Assembly: GCF_007097245.1 (NCBI RefSeq)
Contig: NZ_VJZT01000003.1
Span: forward strand, 124,001-188,000
Source: Flavobacterium restrictum
GTDB lineage: Bacteria; Bacteroidota; Bacteroidia; Flavobacteriales; Flavobacteriaceae
DNA: 64,000 bases
Reading direction: 5' to 3'
The notes below the pieces were generated by a model. It did no database searches. It was not told the origin of the DNA and saw only the letters and a list, made by a program, of their open reading frames with translations. Each line of letters starts with the position of its first letter. Position 1 is the first letter of the stretch. This document shows, in pieces, positions 34,853 to 43,446 of the stretch. The position numbers and the translations under genes are program-made.

Positions 34853-35620
34853 ATGGAAGTTGTTATTAACGCATTATTTCTTTCGAAAGAAAAAGAGTTA
34901 AAAGAACGGATAGCTAATTTTAATTCTTCAGGAAAATTGTTTGACAATAGACAACGCAATACCATAAAACTTTTTGAATTTGAGGGCAAAACAATTAATA
35001 TAAAATCGTTTAAAGTGCCCAATTTGATTAATAAAGTAGTCTATAAATATTTTAGAAAATCAAAAGCAAAACGCTCCTATGAGTACGCAACCCTTTTGCT
35101 CGAGAAAGGAATTGGAACGCCACAACCCATGGCTTATTTTGAAAATTTTAATTGGCTGGGATTGGAAAAAAGTTACTATATAAGCGAACATCTTCAAGTT
35201 GAATTGACCTATAGAGAACTTGTAGAAATTCCAGATTATCCCAATCACGAGACTATTTTAAGGCAATTTACACGGTTTACTTTTGATTTGCATCAACACG
35301 GAATTGCATTTCTTGACCATTCACCAGGCAATACTTTGATTAAAAAAGAAGCTAACGGGAAATACTCCTTTTATCTGGTCGATTTAAATAGAATGGCTTT
35401 TCACGATCAAATGAGTTTTGAGTCTAGAATGCAAAATTTTAGTCGCTTGACGCCAAAAAAAGAAATGATTGCAGTAATGAGTAACGAATATTCAAAATGC
35501 TACACGGCAAAAAGTGAAGCGGAAATAGTCGAAAAAATGTGGCATGAGACTGTTCAGTTTCAAGAAGAATTTGCAAAAAAGCAGCAATTAAAAAAGAAAC
35601 TTAAATTTTGGAAATCGTAA
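34853..35620 (+). CDS. Lipopolysaccharide core kinase (InaA/Kdo kinase family)
   Basis: A 255-residue kinase-fold protein. The catalytic loop is FLDHSPGNTLI with D155 and N160, and the metal motif is YLVDLNRM with D177. The N-terminal lobe holds INIKSFKVPNLINKVVYKYF with lysines for ATP binding. This is the layout of Kdo and heptose kinases of lipid-A/core biosynthesis. Surrounding glycosyltransferases, including a heptosyltransferase-type gene immediately convergent, support LPS core modification at the cytoplasmic face. Confidence 0.88.
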   Translation: MEVVINALFLSKEKELKERIANFNSSGKLFDNRQRNTIKLFEFEGKTINIKSFKVPNLINKVVYKYFRKSKAKRSYEYATLLLEKGIGTPQPMAYFENFNWLGLEKSYYISEHLQVELTYRELVEIPDYPNHETILRQFTRFTFDLHQHGIAFLDHSPGNTLIKKEANGKYSFYLVDLNRMAFHDQMSFESRMQNFSRLTPKKEMIAVMSNEYSKCYTAKSEAEIVEKMWHETVQFQEEFAKKQQLKKKLKFWKS

Positions 35621-35625
35621 TTCTC

Positions 35626-36687
35626 CTAAAGATTGCTTTTCAAAAAAAGTACTACTTGTTCCTTAAATAAGTCGGGCTCGAATTTTTGATACAACGAAAG
35701 ACTGTTTTTTTTAAGTTCTTTTTCTGAAACGGAAACAAATAATTCGGGTTTATAATCATTCAAATGTACTGCAACATGTTGTTTGCCATCTTCAAATGTG
35801 GCCCAGATTTTCTTTTCAATCCAAGGAGAGAAAATAATAAAAGTTGGTTTTTGCAATGCTTTTGCCATATTAATTGCGCCGCCATCATTACCAATAATGA
35901 GGTCACATTGGTTCATTAAGGCAATAAAACCTCTTAAATCACCACCCAAAACATTAAAATATATTTTTTCCTGCGTAGTCGTTTTGCAAGAATCATAGAT
36001 GAATTTTGCTTCTTGGATTTGTTTTGGAAAATAATTAAAAAGAATACTCACATTTTGATTATCGGGAATGGTGTCAACGACTTTTGCCATATAGTCTAAC
36101 GGATACGTTTTTATAGTTTCGCTACCAAGAAGGCTAATCATTACTATTTTTCTGTCCTTGCGAACACCATTTGTATGGAGAATTGCTTGTGCTTCTTGGT
36201 TTTCGAAATCGGTCACAAATAATTTCGGGAAAGGATCAATTTTTTGTTTTAAACCCAGAGGTTCCAATAAGGAAAGACGTCTTTCTATAGCTAAACCTAG
36301 ATTTGTTTTTAGTGTTTTTTCAAGAGGAACGGTATCGGTATATAAAAAGGTACGTCCCCATTTTTCATAAGAGATTTTTCTTTTGGCTCCGCTACATAAT
36401 ACAAGCAACCAACTTTCGAGCTTTGAGTACGCATCAATTAGTAAGTCGTATTGGTTAGCCCTAATTTGTAGCGCTAAACGCAGTAATTCTTTTTTGCTTT
36501 TGCGGTGTTTTTCTTGAAACAGAATGATATTGTCTATAGTTGAGTTTCCTTGCAAGACAGGAGTTGTGGCTTGGTAAACTAAATAATCAATTTGAGCATC
36601 AGGATAAGCGTTACGCAAGTTGTTGCATATAATACTGCTTATTAATACGTCTCCAATCATTTTTTGTTGTATCACTAGTATTTTCAT
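35626..36687 (-). CDS. Glycosyltransferase family 9 (heptosyltransferase-like)
   Basis: The ATG at 36687 (MKILVIQQKMIGDVLISSII) gives the family's canonical beginning; an earlier in-frame ATG at 36729 only adds a non-conserved leader. The GT9 donor domain has VMISLLGSETIKTYPLDYMA, and the typical LMNQCDLIIGNDGGAINMAKALQKPTFIIFSP with the ADP-heptose pocket. It should add heptose or a related sugar to the LPS core. Together with the kinase gene at 34853 it gives the locus its LPS identity. Confidence 0.93.
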   Translation of the reverse strand: MKILVIQQKMIGDVLISSIICNNLRNAYPDAQIDYLVYQATTPVLQGNSTIDNIILFQEKHRKSKKELLRLALQIRANQYDLLIDAYSKLESWLLVLCSGAKRKISYEKWGRTFLYTDTVPLEKTLKTNLGLAIERRLSLLEPLGLKQKIDPFPKLFVTDFENQEAQAILHTNGVRKDRKIVMISLLGSETIKTYPLDYMAKVVDTIPDNQNVSILFNYFPKQIQEAKFIYDSCKTTTQEKIYFNVLGGDLRGFIALMNQCDLIIGNDGGAINMAKALQKPTFIIFSPWIEKKIWATFEDGKQHVAVHLNDYKPELFVSVSEKELKKNSLSLYQKFEPDLFKEQVVLFLKSNL

Positions 36688-36770
36688 CTGGGAAAAGAAA
36701 TCAATTTTTAATACTACAAATTGAAGCAAAAAAAACTAATTTTTAGAATTTAGTTTTCAAATAAAAAAAT

Positions 36771-36804
36771 CCAAATACCAATTGATTGATCAATTGGTAT
36801 TTGG
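36771..36804 (-). terminator. Strong terminator of dapD
   Basis: Perfect 15-bp stem (36771-36785 with 36790-36804), four-base loop, and on the minus strand a T-run follows the stem. It lies 26 bases beyond the dapD stop and separates it from the glycosyltransferase. Confidence 0.92.
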
Positions 36805-36829
36805 AATTAAAATGGTTTGCATTTATATT

Positions 36830-37645
36830 TTAAACCGCTACGTCGTATTCACGCAACGCATTATTCAAGGATGTTTTCAAATCTGTTGATGGTTTTCGAG
36901 TACCTATAATCAAAGCGCAGGGTACTTGGAACTCGCCAGCTGCAAACTTCTTGGTATAACTTCCGGGGATTACTACGGAACGCGCTGGTACAAATCCCTT
37001 CATTTCTACGGGAGTTTCGCCAGTTACATCAATAATTTTTGTTGATGCCGTTAAGCAAACATTGGCACCAAGAACAGCCTCTTTGCCCACATGAACGCCT
37101 TCTACAACTATACATCGTGACCCAATAAAGGCACCGTCTTCAATGATTACGGGTGCTGCTTGTAACGGTTCTAGAACGCCACCAATACCTACACCACCAC
37201 TCAAGTGAACATCTTTGCCAATTTGCGCACAACTGCCCACAGTTGCCCATGTATCGACCATAGTACCAGCATCTACATACGCACCAATGTTGACATAACT
37301 TGGCATCATAATAACACCACTCGCAATGTAAGCACCATAACGAGCAGAAGCTCCAGGAACGACACGAACGCCTTTTTCGGCATAGTCTCTTTTGAGTAAC
37401 ATTTTGTCGTTGTATTCAAAAATTCCAGCTTCTAATGTTTCCATTTTTTGAATCGGGAAATACATAACAACGGCTTTTTTTACCCATTCGTTAACTTGCC
37501 AACCGTTTTCAACAGGCTCGGCAACGCGTAGTTTTCCTGCGTCTAATAATTCGATAACTGCTCTAATGGCATCGGTTGTGGTTGTTTCTTGCAACAAAGC
37601 ACGGTTTTCCCAAGCTTGCTCTATAAGGGGTTGTAGTGGATTCAT
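36830..37645 (-). CDS. dapD: Tetrahydrodipicolinate N-succinyltransferase
   Basis: A 271-residue left-handed beta-helix enzyme of typical length. The hexapeptide region is obvious (MPSYVNIGAYVDAGTMVDTW, GKDVHLSGGVGIGGVLEPLQ, IIEDGAFIGSRCIVVEGVHVGKEAVLGANV). It acts in the succinylase branch of lysine and diaminopimelate synthesis, using succinyl-CoA. It has a well-formed promoter upstream and a strong terminator downstream, so it is monocistronic. Confidence 0.96.
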   Translation of the reverse strand: MNPLQPLIEQAWENRALLQETTTTDAIRAVIELLDAGKLRVAEPVENGWQVNEWVKKAVVMYFPIQKMETLEAGIFEYNDKMLLKRDYAEKGVRVVPGASARYGAYIASGVIMMPSYVNIGAYVDAGTMVDTWATVGSCAQIGKDVHLSGGVGIGGVLEPLQAAPVIIEDGAFIGSRCIVVEGVHVGKEAVLGANVCLTASTKIIDVTGETPVEMKGFVPARSVVIPGSYTKKFAAGEFQVPCALIIGTRKPSTDLKTSLNNALREYDVAV

Positions 37646-37662
37646 TTTTTAAAAATTTTTGA

Positions 37663-37691
37663 CAAAGATACCATTTTTAACCAAAAGCAAA
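37663..37691 (-). promoter_or_regulatory. Promoter of dapD
   Basis: On the minus strand TTTG (37691-37688), a 17-base spacer and TATCTTTG (37670-37663) form a near-ideal flavobacterial promoter. The start codon is 18 bases downstream. Confidence 0.7.
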
Positions 37692-37716
37692 AATCCAAAT
37701 TGAATTGAAAATGTTA

Positions 37717-37724
37717 TATATTTG
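37717..37724 (+). promoter_or_regulatory. -7 element (TATATTTG) of the toxin-antitoxin cassettes
   Basis: TATATTTG fits TAnnTTTG and ends 17 bases before the first antitoxin start at 37742. The region lies back-to-back with the dapD promoter. Confidence 0.45.
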
Positions 37725-37741
37725 TATACTAATTTCGAATT

Positions 37742-37975
37742 ATGGAAACCCTTACGATAGAATTTCAGCCTAATATAAAAGCCAAAATTTTAGAATTATT
37801 AAGTTCGTTCTCTTCAAATGAATTGAAAATAGTTCCTGAAAGAGTAACTTTTGAAGAAGAAAAAAGTATGCTTCAGTCCAGAATTGATAAAATTCATGAT
37901 GGAACTGTTGTGTATGCTACTTTTGAGGAATTGGATATTTTACTGGAAGAAACGATATCACAATATGAAGATTAA
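37742..37975 (+). CDS. Putative antitoxin, cassette 1
   Basis: A 77-residue acidic protein whose first 35 residues (METLTIEFQPNIKAKILELL...) are almost the same as those of the antitoxin in cassette 2, while the C-terminal half differs more. The toxin gene starts inside its last codons (11-base overlap). No named DNA-binding family is recognised; the pairing defines the role. Confidence 0.8.
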   Translation: METLTIEFQPNIKAKILELLSSFSSNELKIVPERVTFEEEKSMLQSRIDKIHDGTVVYATFEELDILLEETISQYED

Positions 37976-38246
37976 ATTAACTATTGAATTTAATTATGAT
38001 TTGAAAGATATCATTAATTTTATTTCAAAAGATAAACCTGTTGCTGCCAGAAAATTCAAAATTGAATTAATTAAAAAGATACAAAAAGATTTGAAACAAC
38101 CTTTTCTATTCAAAAAATCAATTTATTTTGAAGATGAAAATATACGGGATTATGTTTTTAAAGGATATACAGTTGTCTTTATGGTTGATGCTGAACTTGA
38201 ACTTGTTTCAGTTGTTGCGATTTTGAAACACCGAAATTCAATATAA
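37965..38246 (+). CDS. RelE/ParE-family toxin, cassette 1
   Basis: A 93-residue protein from the ATG at 37965; a longer in-frame start at 37851 would lie wholly inside the antitoxin gene and gives a non-conserved leader. ParE-like features: the N-terminal strand and helix IEFNYDLKDIINFISKDKPVAARKF, PFLFKKSIYFEDENIRDYVF and the last strand ELVSVVAILKHRN. It should be held inactive by the antitoxin encoded just upstream. Confidence 0.85.
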   Translation: MKIKLTIEFNYDLKDIINFISKDKPVAARKFKIELIKKIQKDLKQPFLFKKSIYFEDENIRDYVFKGYTVVFMVDAELELVSVVAILKHRNSI

Positions 38247-38256
38247 ATAAAAAATT

Positions 38257-38490
38257 ATGGAAACTATTACAATAGAATTTCAGCCTAATATAAAACACAA
38301 AATTTTAGAATTATTGAGTTCGTTCTCTTCGGATGAATTGAAAATAGTTTCTAAAGATGAAAATTATATTGCGATTAAAAGAGAATTAGATTCTTCTTTA
38401 GAAAAAATTCATAATGGTACAGCAAAATTATACTCATTTGAAGAGTTAGATGCAATTCTTGAAAAAACAATTTCGGAATATGAAAGTTAG
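38257..38490 (+). CDS. Putative antitoxin, cassette 2
   Basis: A 77-residue paralogue of the cassette 1 antitoxin (METITIEFQPNIKHKILELL at the start), beginning ten bases after toxin 1. The N-terminal half is strongly conserved, while the toxin-facing C-terminal half has diverged, as expected if each protects against its own toxin. It overlaps toxin 2 by 11 bases as in cassette 1. Confidence 0.8.
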   Translation: METITIEFQPNIKHKILELLSSFSSDELKIVSKDENYIAIKRELDSSLEKIHNGTAKLYSFEELDAILEKTISEYES

Positions 38491-38755
38491 TTTTGAAGAA
38501 ACATTTATAGAAAAATTGAATGATCAAGTGCGTTATATTTCAAAAGATAAGCCACAAGCTGCAAGGAAATTTAAAAGTGATTTGATTGCTAAATTAAAAA
38601 AAGATTTGACACAACCTTTTCTATTCAAAAAATCAATTTATTTTGAAAATATTAGGGATTATGTTTTTAAAGTATATACTTGCGTTTACGAAATAGATGT
38701 CGAACAAAATTGTATCGTTATTTTCGGTTTCATAAAATATAAAAACTCCTTATAA
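38480..38755 (+). CDS. RelE/ParE-family toxin, cassette 2
   Basis: A 91-residue protein from the ATG at 38480 (an in-frame ATG at 38450 lies inside the antitoxin). It is a clear paralogue of toxin 1: both share ISKDKP.AARKFK and TQPFLFKKSIYFE / KQPFLFKKSIYFE and IRDYVFK. The C-terminal strand differs (CIVIFGFIKYKNSL). The stop is directly abutted by ruvX, so ruvX might be read from the cassette promoter. Confidence 0.85.
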   Translation: MKVSFEETFIEKLNDQVRYISKDKPQAARKFKSDLIAKLKKDLTQPFLFKKSIYFENIRDYVFKVYTCVYEIDVEQNCIVIFGFIKYKNSL

Positions 38756-39172
38756 ATGCCAAGAATCCTCGCTATAGACTACGGACAAAAACGCACTGGA
38801 ATTGCCGTAACCGATGAATTGCAAATTATAGCTTCGGGATTGACAACTGTTCCTTCTCAAACGGCTATTGCTTTTTTGAAGGATTATTTCTCCAAGGAAA
38901 ATGTTGCCGCCGTACTCATAGGCGAACCCAAACAAATGAACGGGCAACCCTCCGAAAGTGCCTCGATTATAAAAGGTTTTGTCACGCATTTTACCAACCA
39001 TTTTCCCGATATGAAAGTCATTCGTGTAGACGAACGTTTTACTTCAAAAATGGCTTTTCAAACCATGATTGATAGCGGTCTCAATAAAAAACAAAGGCAA
39101 AATAAAGCACTCATCGACGAAATTTCGGCCACAATTATGCTTCAGGATTATTTGACTCGAAAAATGATTTAG
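38756..39172 (+). CDS. ruvX: Putative pre-16S rRNA nuclease / Holliday junction resolvase (RuvX/YqgF)
   Basis: A 138-residue RNase H-fold protein of typical length. The catalytic first strand is ILAIDYGQKRTGIAVTDE with D8; VAAVLIGEPKQMNGQPSE is the second site motif, and VIRVDERFTSKMAF the third, with another aspartate in ALIDEISATIMLQDYL. It processes 16S rRNA 5' ends and has been linked to junction resolution. It begins immediately after toxin 2 with no spacer. Confidence 0.94.
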   Translation: MPRILAIDYGQKRTGIAVTDELQIIASGLTTVPSQTAIAFLKDYFSKENVAAVLIGEPKQMNGQPSESASIIKGFVTHFTNHFPDMKVIRVDERFTSKMAFQTMIDSGLNKKQRQNKALIDEISATIMLQDYLTRKMI

Positions 39173-39254
39173 TACCTATTTTAATAGCTAAATCGTTTTC
39201 GCAATCCATAACTTTTCTGTGTTATTTTAAGTTTTTTTTTGGCATTTTAAGGAC

Positions 39255-39262
39255 TATCTTTG
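39255..39262 (+). promoter_or_regulatory. -7 element (TATCTTTG) of mqo
   Basis: TATCTTTG matches TAnnTTTG 19 bases before the mqo start; T-rich sequence lies upstream but no well-spaced TTTG. Confidence 0.5.
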
Positions 39263-39281
39263 CACCTTAAATTTTTTTGAT

Positions 39282-40778
39282 ATGTCTGACACAACAATAC
39301 GTTCAAATGCCGATGTAGTTCTTATTGGCGCAGGAATTATGAGCGCCACACTTGGCGTAATTTTAAAAGAATTGCAACCCGATTTAAAAATTGAAATTTA
39401 CGAACGTTTAGATGTTGCAGCTGCCGAGAGTTCAGATGCTTGGAATAATGCTGGAACAGGACATTCGGCTTTTTGTGAATTAAACTATACACCCGAAAGC
39501 GAGGACGGAACAGTAAGTGCCAAGAAGGCAATAAGTATAGCGGAATCTTTTGAAGTTTCCAGACAGTTTTGGTCTTTTTTGGTAGCAAATGAATATGTAT
39601 CTTCTCCCGAAAATTTTATAAAAAGTATCCCACATTTGAGTTTTGTTTGGGGCGAAAAAAACGTAGAATACCTCAAGAAACGTTTTGATGCATTGCATGA
39701 AAATCCTCTTTTTGAACAAATGGTTTTTAGTACTGATTTTGCTCAACTTGCCCAATGGATGCCACTTGTTATGGAAGGAAGAAAACCTCTGGAGAAAGTT
39801 GCGGCTACCAATATGGCCATTGGAACGGATGTAAATTTTGGCGAATTGACACGAAATATGTTTGATCATTTGTCTAAATTAGACGGAGTTACCCTTTATT
39901 TTAATCACGAAGTTCAGAAACTAAAACAAAGAGAAGACAAATCGTGGAGAATTAAAATTGTTGATTTGGCTACGGGTCAAAAACGAAAAGTTTACACCAA
40001 ATTTGTATTTATAGGTGCTGGTGGCGGTTCATTGCCATTGTTAGAAAAAGCCAATGTTCCAGAAGGAAAAGGATATGGCGGTTTTCCTGTGAGCGGACAA
40101 TGGTTAAAATGTACCAATCCAGAAGTAATTGCAAAACACCAAGCCAAAGTATACGGTAAAGCGAGCGTGGGCGCACCACCAATGTCAGTTCCTCATATCG
40201 ATTCCAGAATGATTAATGGCGAGAAAGCATTGCTTTTTGGCCCTTTTGCAGGATTTTCGACTCGGTTTTTAAAAAATGGTTCTTATTCGGATTTGCCTTT
40301 GTCGATACAAGCGGATAATATTTTGCCCATGCTGGCCGCTGGAATAAAAAACATTCCCTTAACGAAATATTTAATTCAGCAAGTGCGTCAATCGCCAAAA
40401 GATAGAATTAATGCGTTACGCGAATATGTTCCGGGAGCACGATCCAAAGACTGGGTACTAGAACGCGCTGGTCAACGGGTTCAAGTAATCAAGAAAGATG
40501 AGAAAGAAGGTGGAATCCTAGAATTTGGTACCGAAATTATCAACACCGAAGATGGGACTTTGGCTGTTTTACTAGGAGCTTCTCCAGGCGCATCGACAGC
40601 GGTTTCTATCATGTTGGATTTATTGCACAACTGTTTTAAGGATCAAATAAACACCCCAGAATGGCAGACTAAATTGAAGGCAATGATTCCTTCTTATGGG
40701 AAAACTTTGAACGACAAACCAGAATTATTGGATACTATTAGAAAAAATACAGCAGCCGTTTTGAAACTAAATAATTAA
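39282..40778 (+). CDS. mqo: Malate:quinone oxidoreductase
   Basis: A 498-residue FAD enzyme. The dinucleotide-binding start is VVLIGAGIMSATLGVILKEL, followed by the family's EIYERLDVAAAESSDAWNNA and GTGHSAFCELNYTP. Further landmarks are FVFIGAGGGSLPLLEKANVP, GKGYGGFPVSGQWL and LLGASPGASTAVSIML. It oxidises malate to oxaloacetate and passes electrons to menaquinone at the inner face of the membrane, replacing or accompanying NAD-linked malate dehydrogenase. It is monocistronic with a long-stem terminator. Confidence 0.96.
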   Translation: MSDTTIRSNADVVLIGAGIMSATLGVILKELQPDLKIEIYERLDVAAAESSDAWNNAGTGHSAFCELNYTPESEDGTVSAKKAISIAESFEVSRQFWSFLVANEYVSSPENFIKSIPHLSFVWGEKNVEYLKKRFDALHENPLFEQMVFSTDFAQLAQWMPLVMEGRKPLEKVAATNMAIGTDVNFGELTRNMFDHLSKLDGVTLYFNHEVQKLKQREDKSWRIKIVDLATGQKRKVYTKFVFIGAGGGSLPLLEKANVPEGKGYGGFPVSGQWLKCTNPEVIAKHQAKVYGKASVGAPPMSVPHIDSRMINGEKALLFGPFAGFSTRFLKNGSYSDLPLSIQADNILPMLAAGIKNIPLTKYLIQQVRQSPKDRINALREYVPGARSKDWVLERAGQRVQVIKKDEKEGGILEFGTEIINTEDGTLAVLLGASPGASTAVSIMLDLLHNCFKDQINTPEWQTKLKAMIPSYGKTLNDKPELLDTIRKNTAAVLKLNN

Positions 40779-40813
40779 TAGCCATATTGCTTCATAAGCA
40801 GTATTGGATTTTC

Positions 40814-40871
40814 AAGAATCCGTTTTTATTATTTTGCCATTCGCAAACTAGTAAAAACGGATTCTTTTTTT
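40814..40871 (+). terminator. Terminator of mqo (15-bp stem)
   Basis: AAGAATCCGTTTTTA (40814-40828) pairs perfectly with 40852-40866, loop 23 bases, T-run 40865-40871. Its end touches the stop of the convergent FUSC gene, so it may serve both. Confidence 0.8.
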
Positions 40872-43086
40872 AAGTTTCCATTACTGCTTTTGTGTTTTTC
40901 AAGATGTTTTCGGATAAGTTGGTGAGCCAAACCAATTGCTCAATTACCAGTTGCGCTTCTTGCATTTTTAATAAAAAAGCGGCGTCAGTACTGGTGTTTC
41001 CCTCCTTTAATTCTTTGAATCGGATGTTTTTAAGTTCGGTAAATCGCTTGGCAATATCTTCTTTTACAGGATTTTCGGTGCTTTTTTCGGTGTTTTCTTC
41101 TTTCAAAATAGCAACTGCTTCTTCTAGATTTTTAAGTACTGTATTCACTACCGCATTGAACGCTTCGGAGGCCGATGTTGTTTTATGGGATTGAATATAC
41201 GTTCCCATTGAGGCCATTGAGGAGAGTAACGTGTGGTTTAAAACCGCCAATTTATAGACTTGTGGGACTAATTTTTGTTTTGATTTAGGCTCTTGCACCA
41301 TGCGTTGTATCGATGCCATAAGATTCCCAATTTCGATGAAAGCATTTTTTCTAGCCAATTTATATGTCGTTGAAACAGTTCCTTTTTGGTTGTAAAAAAG
41401 GGAGATTTCTTGTAAATAATTCCTGTTGGCTTGTATTGATTTTTCTAAAAAAATAGGGATATTCATAAATTCCCACGAAGGCCAAAAAAAGTAATTAGAC
41501 ATCGATGCCAATAGTGAGCCAACAATGGTATCGAGAATGCGGTATTGTATAACGTCGCCTATATTTGGTGTCAAAATTCCGTAAATAAAAACAATGTACA
41601 TCGTTACAAATGTGGCACTTATTCGATAATTAATGTGTGTAAAGGAAAAGCCCAATAGCATAGAAATAATCGCAAAAAGACTAATTAAAATGCTATTATG
41701 TACCAATAAAATAATGCCAAAAGCAATTAATCCTCCTAGAATTGTGCCAAAAGTACGCTGATAGGAACGCTCCTTGGTCAGTCCATATCCAGGTCGCATA
41801 ATCACAATTATGGTGAGTAAAATCCAATAAATATTTTGAAAAGGAAGCAATTGCCCGATTACAAAACCAATTAAAATAGTCAGCGTTAATCGCAAGGAGT
41901 GTCTAAAAAGCGTAGACGAAAAACTAAAATTTTCAATCAAAGTGCTAATGGGATAGTATTGTGGTTTTAAAAATTTTTCTAAATCTTTATCTTTTCCTTT
42001 AAAATCACTTTCTTTAATTTTCAGGCTAAATGCTTTTTCGACAATTTTTATTTTTTCGACTTGCTTTTCAGCGTATTCCAGCATGGTGGTGAGCATGAAT
42101 ACGCCCTCGGAAGCTTCTATTTTGCCTAGATTGTTTTCATATTCTAAAATGGCTTGCTCCAGCGCATTTAAATCTTGAAGCAGTGAATGTTTGTAGGTAT
42201 ATTTGGTTCTGTTTTCGACACTTTTGGCAATTTTTTTCAAAGTTGACGCTAGATTGTAAGCCAGATTTTGATACGTAACAAGCACTTTTGGATGCGCATC
42301 AAATTTTTGATGGAGTTTATCATGGTCAAAAGCAGTTGAAAGAGCCAATTCTAATATCTCGACAAGTGCAATAAAAACGATTAGCACTTTTCGGTTTTGA
42401 GCCGATGCTGCCACAGTAGATTGATTTCCTAGAAGTACCTTTCTAATGTTTTGATGAATGGTATTTAGGGCCACTTGCAGGTGCAACTGTTTGTCGATAA
42501 TTGTTTTTTTATCGGCATCAATTTTCCAAAGATCGCCCCTTAATTTTAAGTATTTCGAAGTCAAACTAATGCAAGACGCAATTTGTAATTCGGCGTAGCG
42601 ATGCGGACTAATATAATAAAATAACAATGAAATCAAGAGATAAAAAAGCCCTCCTACAAGTAATAATCCTGAATATTGGAGCATTTCTAACCCCGAATGA
42701 ATGTGAGCAAATGCCAATGAAAAGGTTAATAATGCCGAAAAAGAAACCATAGTCGCTCTTTGTCCATATACCGAAATCATAGAAAGGAAGAAAATTAAGA
42801 GCGCCAAAAACGGATAAAAAAACCAATGCAGCGGATACACAATATTAACCACTAAATTGACGCCCGCCACCAAAAATGCGGTGACAAGAATACCGTTGAT
42901 TTTGTGCTTTAAACTACTAGGAATGTCGCTAGGATAGGTAAAAAATGCACCCAAAGCAATGGTAAAACCCGTTTGAAAATGCCCTAAAAACGAGAACAAT
43001 AAAACAGGCAAAACGGCAGCAATGGTAACTTTTAGCGCATTGGTAAAATAAGTGCTGTCAGTAAAATTTCGAATTTTAGCAATCAT
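40870..43086 (-). CDS. FUSC-family inner-membrane exporter component
   Basis: A 738-residue protein with the YccS/FUSC layout: two blocks of about five transmembrane helices (residues 15-150 and 390-520) separated by a long helical cytoplasmic domain, with a second helical tail. The second block begins near LRLTLTILIGFVIGQLLPFQ and contains TIIVIMRPGYGLTKERSYQR, the conserved FUSC core with the invariant RPGYG. Relatives are associated with aromatic acid or drug efflux. No membrane-fusion partner is adjacent. A -7 element precedes it (43104-43111). Confidence 0.9.
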   Translation of the reverse strand: MIAKIRNFTDSTYFTNALKVTIAAVLPVLLFSFLGHFQTGFTIALGAFFTYPSDIPSSLKHKINGILVTAFLVAGVNLVVNIVYPLHWFFYPFLALLIFFLSMISVYGQRATMVSFSALLTFSLAFAHIHSGLEMLQYSGLLLVGGLFYLLISLLFYYISPHRYAELQIASCISLTSKYLKLRGDLWKIDADKKTIIDKQLHLQVALNTIHQNIRKVLLGNQSTVAASAQNRKVLIVFIALVEILELALSTAFDHDKLHQKFDAHPKVLVTYQNLAYNLASTLKKIAKSVENRTKYTYKHSLLQDLNALEQAILEYENNLGKIEASEGVFMLTTMLEYAEKQVEKIKIVEKAFSLKIKESDFKGKDKDLEKFLKPQYYPISTLIENFSFSSTLFRHSLRLTLTILIGFVIGQLLPFQNIYWILLTIIVIMRPGYGLTKERSYQRTFGTILGGLIAFGIILLVHNSILISLFAIISMLLGFSFTHINYRISATFVTMYIVFIYGILTPNIGDVIQYRILDTIVGSLLASMSNYFFWPSWEFMNIPIFLEKSIQANRNYLQEISLFYNQKGTVSTTYKLARKNAFIEIGNLMASIQRMVQEPKSKQKLVPQVYKLAVLNHTLLSSMASMGTYIQSHKTTSASEAFNAVVNTVLKNLEEAVAILKEENTEKSTENPVKEDIAKRFTELKNIRFKELKEGNTSTDAAFLLKMQEAQLVIEQLVWLTNLSENILKNTKAVMET

Positions 43087-43103
43087 ATTTTTTGAATTGA
43101 TTG

Positions 43104-43111
43104 CAAAGGTA
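43104..43111 (-). promoter_or_regulatory. -7 element (TACCTTTG) of the FUSC gene
   Basis: TACCTTTG on the minus strand fits TAnnTTTG and ends 17 bases before the ATG. Confidence 0.45.
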
Positions 43112-43380
43112 AGAATTGTAAATTTTGATTGTGGTATAAAGCTAGTCCAAACTCGACAAACTCTTTTAATTTTTTTCGGTTAATTGTTCGTGGTTCTAAT
43201 GTAGACATTTCATGAAAAATAAAAAAAATTGTAGCATTCCATTTTTAACCCGTTTACTTTGTACCGTTTTTGGTAAAAAGTTCAAAAGAGAATCCTTTGT
43301 AAACCCTTTGAGAATAGTAGAATTTTACAAACATTATGTTATAAAAAGCAATTGTCAATTATTCCTTGTTGATTTTTTAC

Positions 43381-43388
43381 TATTTTTG
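43381..43388 (+). promoter_or_regulatory. -7 element (TATTTTTG) of def
   Basis: TATTTTTG fits TAnnTTTG, 58 bases before the def ATG, leaving a moderately long leader. Confidence 0.45.
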
Positions 43389-43446
43389 CGCCAATAAATA
43401 AATTAAAACCATTTATTATAATACAAAATTACTTAATACAACAACC

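Larger units (their letters stand above)
43087..43446. other. Divergent spacer between FUSC gene and def
   Basis: About 360 AT-rich bases. It holds the -7 elements for both flanking genes and otherwise no conserved element I recognise. A 61-codon plus-strand frame (43212-43397) has no family resemblance and overlaps the presumed def promoter, so it is not called as a gene. Confidence 0.6.

Noticed and set aside
43212..43397. 61-codon frame upstream of def
   Set aside because: No family resemblance, weak start context and overlap with the presumed def promoter.
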